DNA from: Candidatus Omnitrophota bacterium
GTDB lineage: Bacteria > Omnitrophota > Gorgyraeia > Gygaellales > Profunditerraquicolaceae
Direction of reading: 5' to 3'
Length of the DNA stretch: 64,000 nucleotides
Assembly (NCBI GenBank): GCA_023229385.1
Contig: JALNZI010000004.1
Location: 42,129-106,128, forward strand
Below are positions 9,013 to 16,648 of the stretch, in pieces. Positions within the stretch are counted from its first letter, which is position 1; the number at the start of each line of letters is the position of its first letter. Made by a program: the position numbers and the translations under genes. The notes beneath the pieces are model-generated. The model had not been told where the DNA came from and did not search any database. It saw only the letters and a program-made list of their open reading frames with translations.

Positions 9013-9696
9013 TTAATTTGTTTTGAGATGTAATCGACCATGAAAATCTGGTAAATTGTATTTAGGAGCATCCGCCATTTTAGTTAAACATTCTTCAACA
9101 TAATAAGGATATAAATTATTACTATCCACTCCAACATCCATTTGGATATTACTTATTGGATATGTATTATGGCAATGCCCATGTAAATTAATAGTACCAT
9201 ATTGCGCTCTATTCCAAGTAGCTAATGGATAATGGCATAATACAAACATCATATGATTATGGTGTAAATTATATATATCGTATACTCGATCCCAAACCTT
9301 AGAAGATACTATCCCTCTATCATCATGATTTCCCTTAATAAGGGTTAAAGTTTTACCATTTAAACAATTAACATATTCTTCTATCTCTTCAGCTCTGGCT
9401 TTAAATCCAATATCCCCTAACAGATAAACTTCATCTGAATTACTTACTTTTGAATTCCATTTTTCTACAATTTCTTCATTCATTTTAGTAATACGTTCAT
9501 CAACAATATCTTTACTAATATTTCCTGAATCAATTTCGGCTTTAATAACATCTGTTAAATAATCCATACGATCATTTTCAGTTAAAAATATCTTACCCTC
9601 AGTTAATTGATTAATATTAATCAAATCATTAAAAAATCCCCTATGAATTGCACATAATTTATGCCCAAAATGTAAGTCTGAACTTAAAACTACCAT
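9013..9696 (-). CDS. calcineurin-like metallophosphoesterase
   Basis: 227 aa. Metal-binding motifs in order: SSDLHFGH, LLGDIGFK, KGNHDD, CHYP and HGHCHN, the full set for a binuclear metallophosphoesterase. The substrate could be a nucleotide, cyclic nucleotide or RNA end. GGAG 8 nt before the ATG is a good ribosome site. Confidence 0.85.
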   Translation of the reverse strand: MVVLSSDLHFGHKLCAIHRGFFNDLININQLTEGKIFLTENDRMDYLTDVIKAEIDSGNISKDIVDERITKMNEEIVEKWNSKVSNSDEVYLLGDIGFKARAEEIEEYVNCLNGKTLTLIKGNHDDRGIVSSKVWDRVYDIYNLHHNHMMFVLCHYPLATWNRAQYGTINLHGHCHNTYPISNIQMDVGVDSNNLYPYYVEECLTKMADAPKYNLPDFHGRLHLKTN

Positions 9697-9720
9697 ATCT
9701 ATCTCCTGCTTAAATTATAT

Positions 9721-9950
9721 CTAAAATTTCAAAACTTTATAATTATCATATTTTAATATCTTAGCTTTTATAAAATCAATATTATTAAGGCCAGCATATC
9801 GCCATTCATCTAATTCTTCTTTTGAAAATTTTAAATCCTTATTGCTTTCTTCAATAAATACGATAAATTAATTAAATGAATAGAACTAATTATATCATCT
9901 AAATGTTTGCTTGCGGTACGTGTTTTATTATTAAATTCATAATATCTCAT
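9721..9950 (-). pseudogene. small gene broken by one frameshift
   Basis: The ATG at 9950 follows the stop of the SLOG gene directly. The frame runs 28 codons (MRYYEFNNKTRTASK...), then the coding signal moves to another frame (FIVFIEESNKDLKFSKEELD...) and ends at 9721. Adding one T to the TTT near 9862 would join both into one ~76-residue protein. Sequencing error or real decay cannot be told apart. No family recognised. Confidence 0.5.
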
Positions 9951-10358
9951 TTAAAGCCCTTTCAATATTCCCTTATTTTTCTCTCTTAGTACTTCATTGC
10001 GTCTTGTTAAATTACGAGCAGTTCCTGATTTTTTCTTATTTGCTCTAACATATGCAATATCATAATCGGATGCTAAAGTCATTGCGGCATCTCTATCTTC
10101 ATCACAAGTAAATCCACCTATTGTTTTAAATCCTTCAAGATAATTTCTAGGACTTTCAAACATATGGTAAACAGTAACATCGGTTTGATTTCTGGCTTTT
10201 AAATATTCTTGAGCCATAATATCTACTCCATAATAATCACCAACTACAAATGCAGCATCATTTGAAATAGCCATTTCTATAATTGGAACATATATTTCAG
10301 CGAATTCATCTTCAGTAATATCTCTATGTCCTGAAATGAATGCAATTTCTTTTTTCAT
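9951..10358 (-). CDS. SLOG/Rossmann-like nucleotide-binding protein
   Basis: 135 aa. The start IAFISGHRDITEDEF and VVGDYYGVDIMAQEYL match the first strands of SLOG (YpsA/DUF1273-like) folds that bind nucleotides or NAD-derived ligands. It is coupled to the MazG-like gene upstream (2-nt gap). A sensor role in NAD or nucleotide signalling is inferred only from fold. Confidence 0.6.
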   Translation of the reverse strand: MKKEIAFISGHRDITEDEFAEIYVPIIEMAISNDAAFVVGDYYGVDIMAQEYLKARNQTDVTVYHMFESPRNYLEGFKTIGGFTCDEDRDAAMTLASDYDIAYVRANKKKSGTARNLTRRNEVLREKNKGILKGL

Positions 10359-10359
10359 A

Positions 10360-10647
10360 TTAAATCTCGATCTTATCTATTTGATTTTTGAATTTATCCC
10401 ACTGCTGAATATTAATTTTATCATAATCTTCATCCTTAATCATATAAGCAGCCCTAAGAGCTTTAAGCATCATATTAACATCTACTATTTCAACAATTAA
10501 ATCCTCAATAGTATTTCTTCCTCTTTTATAATGATTAATTGCAGTTAATAGCTCACCAACTTCTTCATGAAATTGATCAACTTGTCCCTGCAATCCTAAT
10601 AAATTTATAGACTTATTAATTACTTCTTGCTGTTCGGCATCAGTCAT
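10360..10647 (-). CDS. MazG-like NTP pyrophosphohydrolase
   Basis: 95 aa, single all-alpha NTP-PPase unit. EEVGEL and DLIVEIVDV give the EExxE...ExxD metal-binding pattern. It probably hydrolyses non-canonical NTPs or lowers alarmone levels; phage MazG proteins are often proposed to counter ppGpp. Confidence 0.75.
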   Translation of the reverse strand: MTDAEQQEVINKSINLLGLQGQVDQFHEEVGELLTAINHYKRGRNTIEDLIVEIVDVNMMLKALRAAYMIKDEDYDKINIQQWDKFKNQIDKIEI

Positions 10648-10667
10648 TATTTCTCCTAGATTAAGAA

Positions 10668-10751
10668 AGACGTGGATAGGATTCGGACCTACAATGAGCT
10701 TTCGCTAAGGGATTTGCAATCCCTCCCCTTCAACCATTCGAGCACCACGTC
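10668..10751 (-). tRNA. tRNA-Cys (GCA) with long variable arm
   Basis: Seven-bp acceptor GACGTGG/CCACGTC, anticodon stem AGGGA/TCCCT with loop TTGCAAA (GCA), T-arm GTAGG-TCCGAAT-CCTAT, discriminator U73. Between the anticodon stem and T-arm is a 15-nt arm around AGC-GAA-AGCT. Together with the GGTTGAAGG D-loop this looks like a serine tRNA body. No encoded CCA. Confidence 0.8.
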
Positions 10752-10759
10752 AATTAAAA

Positions 10760-10847
10760 CGGAAGTTGAGGGAGTCGAACCCCCGCTGGCTATTAACCAG
10801 AATGCTTTAGCAAAGCATCACGACAAACCGACATTCGACTAACTTCC
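10760..10847 (-). tRNA. tRNA-Ser (GCT)
   Basis: Acceptor GGAAGTT/AACTTCC, anticodon stem ATGCT/AGCAT with loop TTGCTAA (GCT), class II variable arm, GTTCGACTC T-loop. No encoded CCA. Confidence 0.9.
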
Positions 10848-10858
10848 AACACTATTAT

Positions 10859-11047
10859 TTATAGATGCTTAATATTAGGATATTCTTTAAATTCTACTAG
10901 ATTATGCTCTACTCTAGATATTACGTCATTAAGTTCAAATATTGTTTCAGTAATAGTTCCCTCAGACTTTAATAATAAATTATTTCTAGCTTTATATAAT
11001 AATTCTTTAGTTTCATTTAATAAATTAATTTGATCATCTCTTAGCAT
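10859..11047 (-). CDS. small helical hypothetical protein
   Basis: 62 aa, predicted mostly helical (MLRDDQINLLNETKELLYKA...). No recognised family. It fills the gap between the tRNA pair and the nucleotidyltransferase on the same strand; coding by codon pattern only. Confidence 0.5.
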   Translation of the reverse strand: MLRDDQINLLNETKELLYKARNNLLLKSEGTITETIFELNDVISRVEHNLVEFKEYPNIKHL

Positions 11048-11087
11048 AGATAATATATAATAAAATTTAAATCTTATATAAAATCTG

Positions 11088-11834
11088 TTATTTTGAATAG
11101 AGTTCTTCTATTTCCTGTTTTAGCTCAAAACTATAGCAATTATATTTTTTTAAAATAGTATCTAAATTTCTCTCAACATCTCTTATTTCTAGATCTTTAG
11201 GCGCTAATATTTTAAATTCAGTTTTCAATGAGTTATATAATTTACGATATCTTGCATCCAATTTTTCCCATAAAATATCAGTATCATATTGCTTACCTAA
11301 TTCAACTATTTCACACCAAATCCAATTACTATTAGAATAACTCACTATTTTATCATATGTGGCAATTTGAATACCATAATCTAATATTCTCAATGAATGG
11401 AATATTGATTTCATTCCAGCTTTTTTATCATAGTCACCAGATATTATTAACTTCTTTTTAGCTTTAACATAAGAATTGCTACTAATAGTTGAAATAGATT
11501 CTCTTAATTTATTTTTATTCAATATGAAATGTTTAATAAGCTCATTTTCGCTTTTCCACATATTATTTGATGAATTAAATATACATTCTAAAGCCATAAT
11601 ATCATGATTTATTATTTTATAAGTGAATTCAGCATCTGAATATACTTGATAATGATAATTACCTATATTAATTTTAGCTAAAGGTTTATCCACACCAATG
11701 GTAACACCTTCTTTTAATACAATTACATAATCATAATCAGAATCATCTGTATTTGTTCCATACACTCTTGAACCAAATAAATAAACATTCTGGCATACAT
11801 CTAATATATGCTGTTCTAATCCAAATGGAATCAT
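11088..11834 (-). CDS. polymerase-beta-type nucleotidyltransferase
   Basis: 248 aa. LFGSRVYGTNTDDSDYDYVIV gives the G-S...D-x-D catalytic signature at residues ~18-40. It is similar in layout to the protein at 36923-37876 and to phage 'predicted nucleotidyltransferases' of unknown substrate. It sits between tRNA genes, so RNA-end modification is one possibility. Confidence 0.7.
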   Translation of the reverse strand: MIPFGLEQHILDVCQNVYLFGSRVYGTNTDDSDYDYVIVLKEGVTIGVDKPLAKINIGNYHYQVYSDAEFTYKIINHDIMALECIFNSSNNMWKSENELIKHFILNKNKLRESISTISSNSYVKAKKKLIISGDYDKKAGMKSIFHSLRILDYGIQIATYDKIVSYSNSNWIWCEIVELGKQYDTDILWEKLDARYRKLYNSLKTEFKILAPKDLEIRDVERNLDTILKKYNCYSFELKQEIEELYSK

Positions 11835-11946
11835 TTTTTCATCATCCTTTCCTAGCTTAAATAGCTGATTACGATTTTCTCATAATTGGTATTTTCATAT
11901 CAATTATCGGCCTGTTATCGCTGGAAGCCTACTAAATCAGACTAAA

Positions 11947-12456
11947 TGCCCAAAGAGGTACTTGAACCGTTCTAATGAAAGTATGCAAAGTTAGGCAAGC
12001 CTAATTCTACTCTTTCAATTTCTTGCTTCAACGACTAGCACAGTTTGGCTTTCGCCAAACTGTAACCTCCAGTCTCCACAAGCGTCAGGTTCCGCCTAGA
12101 CGAAACCGGATTCCGGGGGAACTCCCCGTATCCTGCATTGTTTTTCAAATGCTATGTTACATCTCTGTAACGGATTTGCCCTTTCAGGCAGATGCTAGTC
12201 CGAAAACTAGACTTTTTTAGATGTTGAATCGTCAAACAAATTAATGTTTGATTTGGTGGTCTTGCGACCACCTCTTCATCTAATATTAAGTATAACAAAT
12301 CTTTTTGAAAAATTTTAATCTTTCAAAAAAAAATATATGCTTTTACTTAAATTTGATTAGCTTTGCATACATTTATTGATGTGGCTACCTACCCTCACGG
12401 TCTTACGACCAATAGATCTTGAATCTATCGTGCCTACCAAATTCCACCATTTGGGC
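11947..12456 (-). tRNA. tRNA-Leu (CAA) interrupted in the T-arm by an intron
   Basis: The 5' exon (12456-12393) has acceptor GCCCAAA, a Leu-type D-arm, anticodon stem ATAGA/TCTAT with loop TTCAAGA (CAA) and variable arm GGTC-GTAA-GACC. It breaks off in the T-stem at GTGAGG. The 3' exon (11967-11947) supplies GTTCAAGT, ACCTC and acceptor TTTGGGC plus A73. Joined, the acceptor is perfect and the T-arm has normal geometry with one mismatch. The ~425 nt between is the intron described separately. Confidence 0.75.
11968..12392 (-). ncRNA. group I-like intron, copy 1 (in tRNA-Leu)
   Basis: Shares a ~290-nt structured core with copies at 18489 and 22584. Reading 5' to 3': a closing AGATG/CATCT helix around a GCAA hairpin; a P4/P5-like GGAT-ACGGGG/CCCCCGG-AATCC; a P6-like hairpin; GGAGACTGG (R/P7-like); a long P8-like hairpin capped by GAAA; and TAGTCG (S/P7'-like). 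Many stems vary between copies with both sides changing. It carries no ORF. The ends are GG|GU at 5' and AACG|G at 3' in all copies. An IS605-type omega RNA is the alternative reading (GTTGAAGCAAGAA near the 3' end). Confidence 0.65.
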
Positions 12457-12459
12457 TAA

Positions 12460-12891
12460 TTATTTCTCAATACATATACTTTTTCTAGCAATTTCAACCG
12501 TAGGTAAAATAATTTCCCAATCTTTCTTAATAAAACCTGCTTTATCTTCAAGTATAATATTAAAATAAAATTTCTTGCTAAAATCGCCTGTTTCAGTGTT
12601 ACTAACTAATGGATTTTCATTAAAATAATCAAAATTAACTCCGTATTTTGCAAAATTCTTAATATATGCATCATATGAAGCTGGATAACATGATGAAAAC
12701 AATATTAATACTGTTTCAGGATATTTTTTAAGATCTTTCAAAGTAACCATTGCTTCATCAATAACATCTGGCATATTATTTTTATAATTACTATCCGCAA
12801 TAGTATTATGAATATCAATTGCCCAATATATTTTATTCCAACCTCTATTATGAGCTTCATTATAAGCCGCAAATATCGCATCACTTATCAT
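12460..12891 (-). CDS. HAD-like hydrolase
   Basis: 143 aa. AIDIHNTIADSNY resembles HAD motif I with the first Asp kept (DIH in place of DxD), and LFSSC fits motif II. Probably a phosphatase of the nucleotidase/Pnk type; the altered motif leaves activity uncertain. Confidence 0.55.
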   Translation of the reverse strand: MISDAIFAAYNEAHNRGWNKIYWAIDIHNTIADSNYKNNMPDVIDEAMVTLKDLKKYPETVLILFSSCYPASYDAYIKNFAKYGVNFDYFNENPLVSNTETGDFSKKFYFNIILEDKAGFIKKDWEIILPTVEIARKSICIEK

Positions 12892-12923
12892 TATAAGCTC
12901 CTTCTAAAAAAATATAATAAAAA

Positions 12924-13277
12924 TTAATCAAGCTGTATTTTAGTATCTATTGCATGAGTTACCTCAATTGTCAATGGGGCATAAGATCCATTAAAATAAA
13001 ATGTGAATGAATTATTATGAGGCTTAACATCATAAAACTTTTTACTAATAATCAATTTACCTAAATTATTAAAAGGATGCTCACTATTTTTAGCAATTTG
13101 TTCAATACCTGTCTTTAATGCTAATTCTTGACATTTTGATAATTCTACATATGTTTTAATTTTATTAATAAATGATGAATTTATTTTATGCTTATTATAG
13201 ATAAATTGACTTAAAATAGTAATTGCTGCACCTATCCCCAGAAATAAACTTGATTTAATCACCTTATTTTTTGACAT
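12924..13277 (-). CDS. membrane-anchored hypothetical protein
   Basis: 117 aa. A hydrophobic segment at residues ~10-27 (SSLFLGIGAAITILSQFIY) acts as a membrane anchor, followed by a helical part and a beta-rich end. The layout is like the intron-split gene at 22450-23216 and the one at 22142-22453, so these may form a small family. It has its own leaderless-type promoter. Confidence 0.6.
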   Translation of the reverse strand: MSKNKVIKSSLFLGIGAAITILSQFIYNKHKINSSFINKIKTYVELSKCQELALKTGIEQIAKNSEHPFNNLGKLIISKKFYDVKPHNNSFTFYFNGSYAPLTIEVTHAIDTKIQLD

Positions 13278-13283
13278 ATAATA

Positions 13284-13292
13284 ATTATAACA
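13284..13292 (-). promoter_or_regulatory. extended -10 promoter, leaderless class
   Basis: TG-T-TATAAT followed by exactly 6 nt and the ATG at 13277. It lies directly after a terminator for the upstream YqeY gene, marking a transcription unit boundary. Confidence 0.65.
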
Positions 13293-13298
13293 AAAAAA

Positions 13299-13320
13299 AT
13301 CCCTCCAATTTGGAGGGATT
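13299..13320 (-). terminator. rho-independent terminator
   Basis: ATCCCTCC-AAATT-GGAGGGAT followed on the minus strand by a run of T residues, right after the stop of the YqeY-like gene. Confidence 0.85.
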
Positions 13321-13323
13321 TAA

Positions 13324-13770
13324 TTACCCAAGCAGTTCTTTTAATATTCGCTGAATTTCTTTGCCATCAGCTAGTCCTTTTAGCTTTGGAACTATTACTT
13401 TCATAACCTTTCCAAAATCTGCTTGGGTTTTAGCACCAACATCAACTATAGCTTGTTTTATCTCCGTAGTTAATTGCTCTACGGTAAGCTGAGTTGGTAG
13501 ATATTTTTTAAATAAATTAACCTGAAATAATTCAGTTTTTGCTAAATCTTCTCTTAATCCCTTAGCAAATTGATCGGCTGAATCAATTCCCTGCTTAACT
13601 GCCTTAGTAACCGCAGTTAATACTTCTTCATCATTTGGAATTTTCTTTCCAACCTGAATTGCTACATTTTTAGCACTTGCATCTAATGTCCTCAATGCTG
13701 TTAAAATTTCAGGCTGTTTTTCTTTCATTGCTGTAACAATGTCAGCCTTAAGTTTTTCATACAAGCTCAT
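13324..13770 (-). CDS. YqeY/GatB-tail domain protein
   Basis: 148 aa, full length for the YqeY family (MSLYEKLKADIVTAMKEK..., GKVMKVIVPKLKGLADG). The domain is also the tRNA-binding tail of GatB and is fused to some glutaminyl-tRNA synthetases, so a link to tRNA or amidotransferase function is plausible and fits the tRNA cluster. Slightly richer in G+C than its neighbours. Confidence 0.8.
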   Translation of the reverse strand: MSLYEKLKADIVTAMKEKQPEILTALRTLDASAKNVAIQVGKKIPNDEEVLTAVTKAVKQGIDSADQFAKGLREDLAKTELFQVNLFKKYLPTQLTVEQLTTEIKQAIVDVGAKTQADFGKVMKVIVPKLKGLADGKEIQRILKELLG

Positions 13771-13791
13771 CAGTATTTCCTTTGGTTAGTT

Positions 13792-13965
13792 TTAATTCCA
13801 CTCAAACCAATTATCTCTTTTATATATTCGGCCTTGCCTAACTCTTTTATTAAAATATCTTTTCCAAAATTTTGAAGAAGGTCTTACGTAACCTTGTGGA
13901 TATAATTTTCTAAAATCACCATGACATTTGTTTCTTGTACCTAATTTTACTTTTTCATCTACCAT
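13792..13965 (-). CDS. small basic hypothetical protein
   Basis: 57 aa, very basic and aromatic (MVDEKVKLGTRNKCHGD... KRYFNKRVRQGRIYKRD). It could bind nucleic acid. The ATG lies 4 nt after the stop of the gene at 13969. Confidence 0.6.
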   Translation of the reverse strand: MVDEKVKLGTRNKCHGDFRKLYPQGYVRPSSKFWKRYFNKRVRQGRIYKRDNWFEWN

Positions 13966-13968
13966 ATG

Positions 13969-14268
13969 TTAAGAGCCACACATAGAAACAATAGCATCAT
14001 TATATCCCCAACGATTTTTAATAGCATAATAAGAATCCCCTCTAACTTCAATTACACATTCACTATATAATACTTTATTTAAATATGTATGTGATTCTCT
14101 AATTAATTTGGCTTGGCGCTTTTTAAATTCTTCATCATCTATATCATCATAATTAGGAATACGTGAACAAAATAATGTAGTAACCAGATTGCCTGAGAAA
14201 TTCCTACAATATGTAACATCTATTACTTCAACTATTACATCAGTTATTGAATTTATTAGAAATTTCAT
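13969..14268 (-). CDS. hypothetical protein
   Basis: 99 aa, no recognised domain; an alternating beta start (MKFLINSITDVIVEVIDV) and a charged helix. Cotranscribed with the small basic gene downstream. Confidence 0.55.
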   Translation of the reverse strand: MKFLINSITDVIVEVIDVTYCRNFSGNLVTTLFCSRIPNYDDIDDEEFKKRQAKLIRESHTYLNKVLYSECVIEVRGDSYYAIKNRWGYNDAIVSMCGS

Positions 14269-14285
14269 TTATATACTCCTTTTTA

Positions 14286-14358
14286 AGCCGGCTAAGGGAA
14301 TCGAACCCCCGTCCCCTGAGTACAAAACAGGGATAATAATCCACTATACTAAACCGGC
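14286..14358 (-). tRNA. tRNA-Thr (TGT)
   Basis: Acceptor GCCGGTT/AGCCGGC, T-arm GGGGG-TTCGATT-CCCTT, anticodon loop TTTGTAC (TGT) on a CCTGT/TCAGG stem with one T-T mismatch. No encoded CCA. Confidence 0.7.
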
Positions 14359-14363
14359 AAATT

Positions 14364-14444
14364 AACTATTTAATGGGCCTGGAGGTTATAACTCCATCAA
14401 ATCCCATACGGGACAGCCCACGCTGCGAAACCCACTAAATAGCT
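14364..14444 (-). ncRNA. structured RNA element in tRNA cluster
   Basis: A 14-bp outer stem (AGCTATTTAGTGGG with CCCATTAAATAGTT, two G-U pairs) encloses hairpins TCCC-GTAT-GGGA and TGGAG-TTATAAC-CTCCA, the latter like a T-arm. It is not a normal tRNA because no anticodon arm is seen. Possibly a decayed tRNA or a processing element. Confidence 0.4.
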
Positions 14445-14449
14445 AATAT

Positions 14450-14575
14450 TTAAAGAAATGAGACTTGAACTTATATGCCATAGGATGATCAATATCCCCA
14501 GCTTCGGTATTAGGTTTTATGATAATTGTCTATCTCCCTAATTGCCAATGTGTCTACCAATTCCACCAGTCTCTA
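14450..14575 (-). tRNA. degenerate tRNA-Leu-like gene
   Basis: Leu-type D-arm (TGGTGGAATTGGTAGACAC), acceptor TAGAGAC/TTCTTTA (6 of 7 pairs) and T-loop TTCAAGT. The anticodon region is enlarged: ATTAGG/CCTAAT closes a 22-nt loop. No clear anticodon; probably a remnant or one carrying a small insertion. Confidence 0.4.
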
Positions 14576-14673
14576 AACTCTGAATCTTAGGTATCTTTTC
14601 AGATTAATTCATCCAGATTGTTGAATTTATTGCCCAAACCTAGCTAGCTAAACTAGTAAATTCAATTAACTCT

Positions 14674-14769
14674 TCAGTCATAGTCATATGGTAAACCATA
14701 GACTTGTCCCGAATTAGAAGCTACTCTAATTCCCAACGCTGATGATGCCAGAGTATATGGCAGAGGCAT
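14674..14769 (-). CDS. 31-residue small protein between tRNA genes
   Basis: Begins MPLPYTLASSALGI and ends YGLPYDYD. GGAG precedes the ATG by only 2 nt. The bases before the ATG (TTAGAGACTGG-AG) repeat the 5' end of the Leu-like tRNA remnant, hinting that this segment was inserted or duplicated there. A 13-codon frame (MTEELIEF...) overlaps its stop at ATGACTGA. Not recognised. Confidence 0.4.
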   Translation of the reverse strand: MPLPYTLASSALGIRVASNSGQVYGLPYDYD

Positions 14770-14811
14770 TTCTCCAGTCTCTAATTTCTTAGATAACCTT
14801 AAATGCATGAG

Positions 14812-14884
14812 TACACATTATAGGACTTGAACCTATAACCTTTTCCATGTAACGGAATTGCTCTACCAATTGAGCTAAACGTGC
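14812..14884 (-). tRNA. tRNA-Val (TAC)
   Basis: Acceptor GCACGTT/AATGTGT, D-arm AGCTC...GAGC, anticodon loop GTTACAT (TAC), T-arm TATAGG-TTCAAGT-CCTATA. No encoded CCA. Confidence 0.8.
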
Positions 14885-14895
14885 AATATTTAATA

Positions 14896-14917
14896 GTTGA
14901 AGAGCGGGGGTTGAACC
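14896..14917 (-). other. orphan tRNA 3' half next to HNH gene
   Basis: GGTTCAACC, CCCGC and TCTTCAA have the order of a T-loop, T-stem and acceptor 3' strand, but no matching 5' half is found upstream; the HNH gene at 14957-15892 lies there instead. It looks like a tRNA whose 5' part was lost when the endonuclease arrived. Confidence 0.4.
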
Positions 14918-14956
14918 TTAATTTAAAACTTCCTTGAGGATACCTTATCAATATTC

Positions 14957-15892
14957 TCAAGAGATATCATTCCAACCATTAGAAGATTCGTTAATTATTT
15001 TATTTCTAATATTTTTTACTTTTAGAGTAATACCTAATGTATTGCACCTATGCCTAATTGCATTATCGGATACTCCATATATTTTACCTACTTTGGTCAT
15101 AGGCATTTCATTTATTAATTTTTCTAATTCATCCTTTGATATTTCAAATTTTCTTTTTCTGTATATCATTGCTGCGCATTTTTTACATCTAATCGAATTA
15201 TTGGTTATTACTTTCCCACAATCTGAACAATAAGTAACTGTTTTACTTAAATTTTTACCAGCAAATGTTTTAGTTTGACTATGACAATTAGGGCATAAAA
15301 ATCTCAAATTATTTAATCTATTATCATCATTTATTCCATTTATATGATCAAGCTGTAATACTAATAGCAATCCATTATGTTCGCCTAAATTACCGCACTT
15401 ATCACATTTATAATCAATTAAATTATGATGAATAATATATTTCTTAATAGACTTCCTTGCTCTTTTCATTATTTCATCAATTGATAATGCATAAATTGAT
15501 TTAACATCATTAGTTAATTGTATTTTTATTTTTTGATTCTTTTTAAATTGATAATATGAAATATTTAATTCTTTAGCTATTCTTTTTAAGGTATTAGCAT
15601 TTCCACCTGCATTATGTAAATAAAATTTATTTAATATTTCTGAAATAGACGAAGAATTATCATAATATTTTTGAAGAACATCTCTACTAACTAATGATAT
15701 TCTGCTAGTTCTGCCGCTAAAACGTAATGGTAATTTTCCGTCAAAATATTCAGTAATATATTTTTTAACTAACCTATATGATCGGCTATTAACATTATAT
15801 TCAAGCCCAATTTGTTCAAATAATTTTTTAATATTTTGAGAATTATTAATAACTGCATTAATTTTTTCTTTTAGTTCATCATTTAATTTCAT
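14957..15892 (-). CDS. HNH homing endonuclease
   Basis: 311 aa. The HNH core LQLDHINGINDDNRLNNLRFLCPNCHSQ is preceded by CDKCG and followed by CSDCG and CKKC zinc ligands; the C-terminus holds a helix-turn-helix (MTKVGKIYGVSDNAIRHRC). It lies between tRNA-Gln and a tRNA remnant. AATAAATACTAGTAT just before the ATG resembles a late promoter. Confidence 0.85.
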   Translation of the reverse strand: MKLNDELKEKINAVINNSQNIKKLFEQIGLEYNVNSRSYRLVKKYITEYFDGKLPLRFSGRTSRISLVSRDVLQKYYDNSSSISEILNKFYLHNAGGNANTLKRIAKELNISYYQFKKNQKIKIQLTNDVKSIYALSIDEIMKRARKSIKKYIIHHNLIDYKCDKCGNLGEHNGLLLVLQLDHINGINDDNRLNNLRFLCPNCHSQTKTFAGKNLSKTVTYCSDCGKVITNNSIRCKKCAAMIYRKRKFEISKDELEKLINEMPMTKVGKIYGVSDNAIRHRCNTLGITLKVKNIRNKIINESSNGWNDIS

Positions 15893-15925
15893 ATACTAGT
15901 ATTTATTTTACTCAAACTTACTAAA

Positions 15926-15997
15926 TTTCCCTTTCTCGACTCGAACGAGAACCATTGGGTCCAAGGCCCAAAGTGACTGCCATTACACCAAAGGGAA
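15926..15997 (-). tRNA. tRNA-Gln (TTG)
   Basis: Acceptor TTCCCTT/AAGGGAA, anticodon stem TTGGG/CCCAA with loop CCTTGGA (TTG), T-arm TCTCG-TTCGAGT-CGAGA. No encoded CCA. Confidence 0.88.
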
Positions 15998-16007
15998 AAT
16001 AATCTAC

Positions 16008-16172
16008 TTACTTTTTAACAAATTTACGAATAGTATTGTTTCTATCTCTATAATAATCAGAATTATTTTCTAAAATATCAATAGCTACAGCCACAGGGGT
16101 CTTTTTCCAGCCTTCTAATCCATTACGCTTATTCTGCCAATTGATGCGACCTAGTAATGCTGAACCATTCAT
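16008..16172 (-). CDS. small hypothetical protein
   Basis: 54 aa (MNGSALLGRINWQNKRNGLEG... KFVKK), basic, with TAGGA 8 nt before the ATG. No recognised family; it sits between tRNA genes. Confidence 0.6.
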   Translation of the reverse strand: MNGSALLGRINWQNKRNGLEGWKKTPVAVAIDILENNSDYYRDRNNTIRKFVKK

Positions 16173-16205
16173 TTTATTTTCCTATGTTAATGTTTTCTCA
16201 AAGAG

Positions 16206-16280
16206 TGGGTGAGGCCAGACTTGAACTGGCAATTTCTTCCTTATCAGAGAAGTGCTCTAACCAAATTGAACTACTCACCC
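16206..16280 (-). tRNA. tRNA-Ile (GAT)
   Basis: Acceptor GGGTGAG/CTCACCC with A73, anticodon stem CTTCT/GGAAG, loop CTGATAA (GAT), T-arm GCCAG-TTCAAGT-CTGGC. No encoded CCA. Confidence 0.9.
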
Positions 16281-16285
16281 ATTAA

Positions 16286-16359
16286 CGCCCGAAGCTCGGA
16301 TTCGCGCCGAGGACATGCTGATCTTCAATCAGCCGCTCTACTAACTGAGCTACTTGGGC
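16286..16359 (-). tRNA. tRNA-Phe (GAA)
   Basis: Anticodon stem GCTGA/TCAGC with loop TTGAAGA (GAA), D-arm GCTC...GAGC, T-arm CTCGG-CGCGAAT-CCGAG. The acceptor GCCCAAG/CTTCGGGC needs a one-base bulge. No encoded CCA. Confidence 0.8.
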
Positions 16360-16363
16360 AACA

Positions 16364-16435
16364 AGCCTCTTATCAGGATCGAACTGACATCTTCTGCTTG
16401 GAGGGCAGACACACTAACCGTTGTGTTAAAGAGGC
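16364..16435 (-). tRNA. tRNA-Gly (TCC)
   Basis: Acceptor GCCTCTT/AAGAGGC, anticodon stem TCTGC/GCAGA with loop CCTCCAA (TCC), T-loop TTCGATC, U73. No encoded CCA. Confidence 0.85.
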
Positions 16436-16448
16436 ATTAAAGAATTAC

Positions 16449-16634
16449 TTACTTTTTAGGATATTCATTAGCATAAAAACCTGAACCAATTAATTTAAAA
16501 GAACCTGATGATATTTTTTTAATTGAATTGTTTCCTGTTTTTTCATTTACCACTGAATCAGGTATATTGTGATTTTTAAAAAATCTTTCAAATACCTCTC
16601 CAGTTTTCTCATCTTCATATTCAATTATTGGCAT
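16449..16634 (-). CDS. FmdB-like small protein lacking zinc cysteines
   Basis: 61 aa. MPIIEYEDEKTGEVFERFF follows the FmdB putative regulatory family start (MPIYEYxCxxCGxxFE), but both cysteine pairs are replaced (Asp/Thr), so the zinc ribbon is gone. Function unknown. ATTTCTCC just upstream gives a GGAGAAAT ribosome site. Confidence 0.65.
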   Translation of the reverse strand: MPIIEYEDEKTGEVFERFFKNHNIPDSVVNEKTGNNSIKKISSGSFKLIGSGFYANEYPKK

Positions 16635-16648
16635 TTATTTCTCCATTT

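Noticed and set aside
11968..12392. Plus-strand frames across the intron copies (12023-12220, 18544-18747, 22639-23007)
   Set aside because: They arise because the three RNA elements are similar; changes are compensatory in stems and do not favour synonymous sites, and the strand is opposite to the exons.
14674..14716. 13-codon frame MTEELIEF overlapping the 31-residue gene
   Set aside because: Too short to support; only the overlap with a stop speaks for it.
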